From Malus domestica (taxonomy: Eukaryota > Streptophyta > Magnoliopsida > Rosales > Rosaceae): a DNA stretch of 64,000 nucleotides. A model generated the notes under the pieces. It was given only the letters and a program-made list of their open reading frames with translations, searched no databases and was not told where the DNA came from. How positions within the stretch are numbered: position 1 is the first letter of the stretch; the number at the start of each line of letters is the position of its first letter. The DNA lies in NCBI RefSeq assembly GCF_042453785.1, contig NC_091675.1, positions 6,894,501 through 6,958,500 of the forward strand, in the 5' to 3' direction. Both the position numbers and the translations under genes were made by a program. Shown in pieces: positions 58,876 to 64,000 of this stretch.

Positions 58876-60720
58876 ATGACGTCAAAGAAGGCTCAAGCTG
58901 TTCCCATAACCGGCGCAAAGAACAAAGGTGCCCTCGTCGCAAGTGGTGTCACGTTGGGTATCACGACTCGAAGCAAAGCAAAAGCTACTTCTGCCACCTC
59001 TTTCACCTCTGCATCAACTCTGCCAGGGGAACGAGAGTACCCCAGGCACGAGCCTATGATCACCTTAGCCTCACTAAGGGCACCAAGGGGGGAAAGAACA
59101 AGGGAATACTCCGAATCCATGCTCTCCGATGACGATTCAAGCGGCAGTTCAGCCATGCAAGTCATGACCGCTGGAGCAACTTCAGTCGAGGAACAGCTTG
59201 CTCAAATGAATGAAGCAATTGCAAGACTAACTCGAACTGTGGAAGAAAAAGACTTGCAAATCGCGGCATTAGTCAACCGACTGGAGGCGCAGGACAGCGA
59301 GAAACCCGACCCAGAGAATGATCCACTAAAGGGAGGAGCTGGCGGAGACGAAGAACCCCCGGTGAAGAAAATCGATGGGAAGCCGAAACCAGACCAAGCT
59401 ACGACACTCATGGGATCTCTTTCTATCCAGCAGCTGCAAGAGATGATCACCAACACCATCAAGGCACAGTACGAATGAAGCTCATATACCTCCGGGTTGT
59501 ACTCAAAGCCGTATTCAAAGAAGATCGACGCCTTAAGGATGCCGAAGGGTTATCAACCACCAAAGTTCATGCAATTTGATGGAAAGGGAAACCCGAAACA
59601 GCACGTTGCCCACTTCGTTGAAACCTGCAACAACGCAGGAACCAAAGGGGACTACCTCGCCAAGCAGTTTGTGCGCTCGCTGAAAGGAAACGCCTTTGAG
59701 TGGTACACAGATCTGGAGCCTGAGTCCATCAACAGTTGGGAGCAATTGGAGCGGGAATTCCTCAATCGCTTCTACAGCACCCGCCGCACTGTGAGCATGC
59801 TAGAGCTAACAAGCACAAAGCAGTGGAAGGACGAGCCAGTCATGGACTACATCAACCGATGGCGTAATCTAAGCCTCGACTGTAAGGACAGACTCTCCGA
59901 GATTTCTTCAATCGAGATGTGCATCCAGGGCATGCAATGGGGTTTACAATACATCCTTCAAGGTATCAAACCACGAACTTTTGAAGAATTAGCCACCCGT
60001 GCCCACGACATGGAGTTGAGCATCGCCCACCATGGAAAGAATAAGCCAATCACCGATTTCAAAAGGGATAAGGTGTTCACTTCAAGAGCAGACAATCATG
60101 GGAAAAAGCCCGCCAAGGAAGCTTTTACCACCAATACCACCCCTATCAAGACCTCGTCTGTGCCCGTCAAAATCTCTTTCAATAAAGCAAGGGAGATAAA
60201 AAAAGGTGAGCCTTCCCACACCCAAGATAGGTACAAAAACACCTTGATGGAATTGGAGCAGAAGGTATACCCTTTTCCGGACTCCGACATGGACGCAATG
60301 CTGGACGACCTACTGGAGAAGAAGGTGATTGAGTTACCCGAATGCAAACGCCCTGAAGAAATGAATCGCATCAATGATCCCAAGTACTGCAAGTACCATC
60401 GTATCGTGGGTCATCATGTGGGCAAATGTTTCATCCTAAAAGAACTCATCATGAAGTTGGCACAACAAGGACGGATTGAGCTCGACCTAGAAGACACAGC
60501 TGCGACGCACACCACTACGGTCGTGTTCGGATCCTTTGATCCCGTGCTTCTTCAAGAAATGCCGGACCATGCTCGGCAATACTCAAACCACACTGCACAT
60601 TCTGCACCACCGTCACTGGGGGCAAGCAACCAAGACGCACCTACTGACGATGACAAAGGATGGACATTAGTGACCTATAAGAGGACGAGGGAACCAAAAT
60701 CATTAGGCAAAAACTCTTGA
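58876..60720 (+). pseudogene. Retroelement Gag, plus block, with internal stop and truncated end
   Basis: Starts MTSKKAQAVPITGAKNKGAL. The frame runs through the coiled coil to QYE, then TGA at 59476-59478 where the other two copies have GGA/GGG Gly (QYEGSS). It resumes in the same frame through the Retrotrans_gag domain and YCKYHRIVGHHVGKCFILKE, reaching LVTYKRTREP. At about 60687 it joins an LTR fragment and terminates at 60720. The middle (KREKARE-type linker after ELSIAHHGKN) differs clearly from the other two Gags, so this is a divergent subfamily. It is non-functional as it stands. Confidence 0.85.
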
Positions 60721-60935
60721 AGCTCTGAAGCTCTGAAACTCCGAAGCTCTCAAGCATCCAGGTTCCCAAAGAATCAAGAAAGCCTTCTTCGTTCTTCGTT
60801 CATCGTTCTTCCAAGATCAAGCCCGACGGCCCTTGGATCAACAATCATCCACCTTCAAGCCCAAGCCTCAACGGCCCCTTGAAGAAAGCGTTCATCGTTC
60901 ATCAACTGTTCATCCTCAAGGATCAAGCCCCAACG
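60687..60935 (+). repeat. Internal LTR fragment, plus orientation
   Basis: Equivalent to about 58047-58295 of the complete LTR. It is joined to gag through a short shared sequence (GAGG) and then directly to the minus-oriented LTR at 60936. Confidence 0.85.
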
Positions 60936-61930
60936 TGAACACGGAAAATTCCTGAAACGAAAGAGACAAGAACGAACGTGCACAAACAAATATTTGTATT
61001 TGATGATTTTGGGTTACAATCTCTCTCTATTTTGATCCTCTGATTCGATCTCCGTAAGGTGTTGATTTGTGGGATGTGCAATTGATCCAAGGGCCGTCGA
61101 GGCTTGATCTTGGATGAACGAGGATGAATGGATCTTCGAGGGCTTTTGAGCTTGATCTTGAAGAATGGTGATTGACGGATCTTCAAGGGCTTTTGGGCTT
61201 GATCTTGAAGAGCAGTGATGAACGAATTTCCGAGAGCTTTTGGGCTTGAACTCGAAGAACAGTGACGAACGGATCTTCGAGAGCTTTTGGGCTTGAACGG
61301 ATCTTCGAGGGCTTTTGGGCTTGATCTCGAAGAACAGTGATGAACGATGAACGCTTTCTTCAAGGGCCGTCGGGGCTTGGGCTTGATGAACAGCGGATGA
61401 GCGGATTTGTTGATGTTGTCGATCCAAAGGGGCCGTTGGGGCTTGATCCTTGAGGATGAACAGTTGATGAACGATGAACGCTTTCTTCAAGGGGCCGTTG
61501 AGGCTTGGGCTTGAAGGTGGATGATTGTTGATCCAAGGGCCGTCGGGCTTGATCTTGGAAGAACGATGAACGAAGAACGAAGAACGAAGAAGGCTTTCTT
61601 GATTCTTCGGGAACCTGGATGCTTGAGAGCTTCGGAGTTTCAGAGCTTCAGAGCTTCAAGAGTTTTTGCCTAATGATTTTGGTTCCCTCCTTTAAATGAA
61701 TGAAATTGGCTTGTATTTATAGAATTTTCCAAGGCCTAATTTTGAATATAATATTCCAGATGAAATAAGTCGTTTCTGCCAGGTGTTGACATGTGTCCTA
61801 TTTGATGACTTTTCCAACTCATTTCAATTTTCGTTGAGTCACACGCTACGTGTAAAATTTATGTAATACATGAGCGTTGAAACTTTGATTTATCGGTCAA
61901 CATTTATTTACCGAAATTTCGATGTCTACA
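60936..61930 (-). repeat. LTR (outer right, minus orientation, about 995 bp)
   Basis: Near-identical to 40110-41099. Its outer end TGTAGACATC (minus strand) is at 61930, followed by the duplication GTTAT. Its inner end is joined to an inverted LTR fragment instead of a primer-binding site; the last two bases (CA) are replaced by that join. Confidence 0.93.
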
Positions 61931-61935
61931 GTTAT

Positions 61936-63815
61936 ATTAATTTATGAATTTTTTTATATTAAATTTGTGACTCCACTGATATCATAATTTACAAAATTTT
62001 AGATGAAATGTGTTCCTGCTTGCTCAATCAATAAACAGTAGGGTGGCAGTCCTAATATGAAATAAGAAGCTTGGATTATTTGCCTTCGAGTTTTATCTAA
62101 AATTTTTATGTCCTTAGTTATTAGTTTAATATGCTTTTGTTAATTTTTATAACTTATGTATGCTTTATAAATGTAGTTATCGAATGAGATTGATCTCAAG
62201 CTATGATTGAAAAACATGTACAATGCTATTTATCTATAATTTTCTGATCAGTGTTAATTCAGTTTTAATTCGTTTTTCATTTACTTTTGTAGGTTCACCT
62301 TTTTCCAAAAGAAAATCAATTTGAAAATCCAATTGAGGTATAAGTGCCTGCGTTTACTTAACGTTTATAATTTATCCTTCCCCACCCTGTAACCCAAATT
62401 ACAATTGAAGGCTTCACGGTATGTACCAATAATTCAAGCTTTAATCCCTTTTTTTACTTAATATTTCACATTTACATTCAATCTTTACTAACATTTTTTC
62501 TCAGATGAATTGGCTGTTACCAATGTAGATAATGACTGTCTTCTTTTGACTTAGTCTAGAATACATGACTAATCCCTTTCCTAATCGCTGAGGGGTTTAC
62601 TTCAATATCTGAAAGTATTAGCCAAGACGTTCCCGTTACAGATCTACCCTGTTCACATGGCTTAATTCATCCAAAAAACATTTGGTAATAGAGAAATTGT
62701 TAAATTTATCCATATATCATTTTCTTGGTTATTGGATTCATTTAACAATTCCTCTATTTCTAAAGTCTTCTTTCATTTCGCTAAAACATGTGAGACAAGT
62801 ATATCTTTGGTGGGAACATCTTTTGTTTATACTTTTAGACATCCATTTTAAACCCCTCAGTGATCAGCACAGTCATTAGCCATGTATTACGACCTAGCCA
62901 ATCCATGAAAGTCTTTACCTACAAATTTGTAACAATTGATTCTTCTGAGAAAGAAGAATGGAAATGATGATCGTTTGTCCGAATTATTAAAATAACTAAG
63001 CAACTTATACCTCTGTACTGTACAGAAACAGCGAACTAAACGTATCTGATCCATTTTTTTTATGCCGTCTCCTTCTATTAACAATATTATTATTCAATTT
63101 GATTGAACAATGCTTTAGTTATAGATTAAAAAATTTTCCAAAGATGCATCAGTATAAGATTTTCAATTAGAAACCAACATGATTACATTAGTGATAAGAC
63201 TGAAACTATACAATTACTATTTGCTAAATATTACTTCTGATATATGAGGTTCCTAAAGAAAAATGCTAAAGCATATTGTTAGCCTGGATTTATATTTCTT
63301 ATTACTTTCGTACAATGTTTGATTCCTAACTTTCCAGTTCTGAAAACAATTTGATGCATACAAATTTATTCCTGCTTACTGTTATTTTACAGCATAACCA
63401 GTTTTTGTGTAAAGCATTGCCTCCAGTCATCATTCATTTCAAGGTACACCATTCTAGCACCATCTTTTATTTGCTTTGATAAAATTATTTGTCAGCTGTT
63501 TAACTTATCAACAAGAACAATATTATTTCTACCTTTAGTTAATATTAAATACCTAAACACTTTCATCCGCGATAATTGTCAATTTACACACTTAACAACC
63601 TTCACAAACTCACATTTGAATCAACATTTTTTTACACCCAACAACACAAATTTAACCTTTGGATTACAAATGCATTGTTTCTTACAATTGCTCCATTACC
63701 AAAACAGAGTTGTACCATCTGTTATTTCTATATTTTTATTCCTTCCTGTAAATACGATAAATTCACATACATGTTTGTAAAACTTTTTGAAAATTTTATT
63801 CATACACTTTGAAAA
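61936..63815 (+). other. Helitron 3' region after the LTR insertion
   Basis: AT-rich DNA continuing 38545-40109. No gene is supported. Short ORFs here show no family features. Confidence 0.55.
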
Positions 63816-63845
63816 CCCGCGGCAACGCGCGGGCACAATTACTAG
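63816..63845 (+). terminator. Helitron 3' terminal hairpin and CTAG end
   Basis: CCCGCG, loop GCAACG, CGCGGG, then CACAATTACTAG. In Helitrons this hairpin is the rolling-circle transposition terminator. It is one of very few GC-rich spots in the 2-kb AT-rich tail. Confidence 0.85.
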
Positions 63846-64000
63846 TTAAAATCTAAAGTTTGATTTACTTTTATCAAAAAATATTGTTTTCACATTATCC
63901 AACCGAAGAATTATAAACTTGAGCTTTTCTTCCCCTTTCTACTAAATTTTTAAAATTTCATATATTTTATTATTCAAAATTTCAATTCATTCTTCTCATT
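63846..64000. other. Host DNA beyond the Helitron
   Basis: Starts with the T expected after CTRR. AT-rich; nothing else is seen. Confidence 0.5.

Larger units (their letters stand above)
40110..61930 (-). mobile_element. LTR-retrotransposon composite (gag-only, non-autonomous) nested in the Helitron
   Basis: Two minus-oriented LTRs (40110-41099 and 60936-61930) bound the composite, and a perfect 5-bp duplication GTTAT flanks it (40105-40109 and 61931-61935). Inside are further LTR pieces in plus orientation, three gag regions, two antisense ORFs and captured host gene fragments, in alternating orientation. From left: minus 3' half (40110-45256), plus 5' half (45257-50273), minus gag-to-3'-region block (50274-57565), plus block with a full LTR (57566-60935), minus LTR. 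No protease, RT, RNase H or integrase sequence was found in any frame, so the family is a LARD-like non-autonomous relative of Ty3/gypsy elements. Confidence 0.85.
31528..63845 (+). mobile_element. Giant autonomous-type Helitron, interrupted by a nested LTR composite
   Basis: The left end is A|TCATATATACTAAAACTCAG, a plant Helitron TC end. The right end is a GC hairpin (CCCGCG at 63816-63821 and CGCGGG at 63828-63833, 6-nt loop), then CACAATTA and CTAG at 63842-63845, followed by host T. This CTRR|T end 10-12 bp after a hairpin, with insertion between A and T and no target duplication, is the Helitron signature. A Rep/helicase gene lies inside at 34004-38544 in the right orientation. Removing the 21.8-kb LTR insertion leaves an element of about 10.5 kb, normal for an autonomous Helitron. 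Pairing these two ends is an inference; a smaller element using a different 3' end is possible but I saw no second hairpin-CTRR end. Confidence 0.78.

Overview
This is a window of nuclear DNA from a flowering plant. Gene structures are intron-rich with GT..AG introns, two intronless plant PPR genes occur, and AT-rich intergenic DNA carries MITEs, a MULE, a Helitron and LTR retroelements. A woody rosid of the apple/pear type is my guess from the feel of the proteins and repeats. That guess is inference only.

Left third (1-31.5 kb), the host gene region. It holds a DUF630/DUF632 (NRG2-like) gene; a decayed RPM1-type NLR relic; a class-2 truncated haemoglobin gene (GLB3 type, minus strand); a 12-exon LAMMER/CLK kinase gene of the AFC3 type; and a head-to-head pair of PPR editing-factor genes (an At3g15130-like DYW protein and a MEF21/At2g20540-like E-class protein) whose ATGs are only 27 bp apart. 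Next come a three-exon membrane protein that looks like the plant GET2/CAML-type tail-anchor receptor subunit, with an internal exon duplication; a tRNA (guanine-N7) methyltransferase locus with an in-frame stop; a long AT-rich gap; and a three-exon NAC transcription factor gene. All exon joins proposed here keep the reading frame and give total lengths divisible by three.

Right half (31,528-63,845), one very large Helitron. The 5' end is A|TC. The 3' end is a CCCGCG/CGCGGG hairpin followed by CTAG|T. It encodes a three-exon Rep/helicase of about 1431 aa. The Helitron is split by a 21.8-kb LTR-retrotransposon composite (40,110-61,930) flanked by a perfect 5-bp duplication, GTTAT.

The composite is the unusual part. 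Its units carry a Ty3-type gag but no protease, reverse transcriptase or integrase, so the family is non-autonomous. Each unit has a well conserved antisense ORF with a coiled coil. Between gag and the antisense ORF lies a slot bounded by (TA)n and T-rich tracts that holds different host gene pieces in the two versions: subtilase plus an unidentified nuclear-type protein in one, a GH17 beta-1,3-glucanase in the other. The units are joined in alternating orientation, including a 1.28-kb inverted repeat, yet the outer LTRs and target-site duplication look like those of a single insertion.
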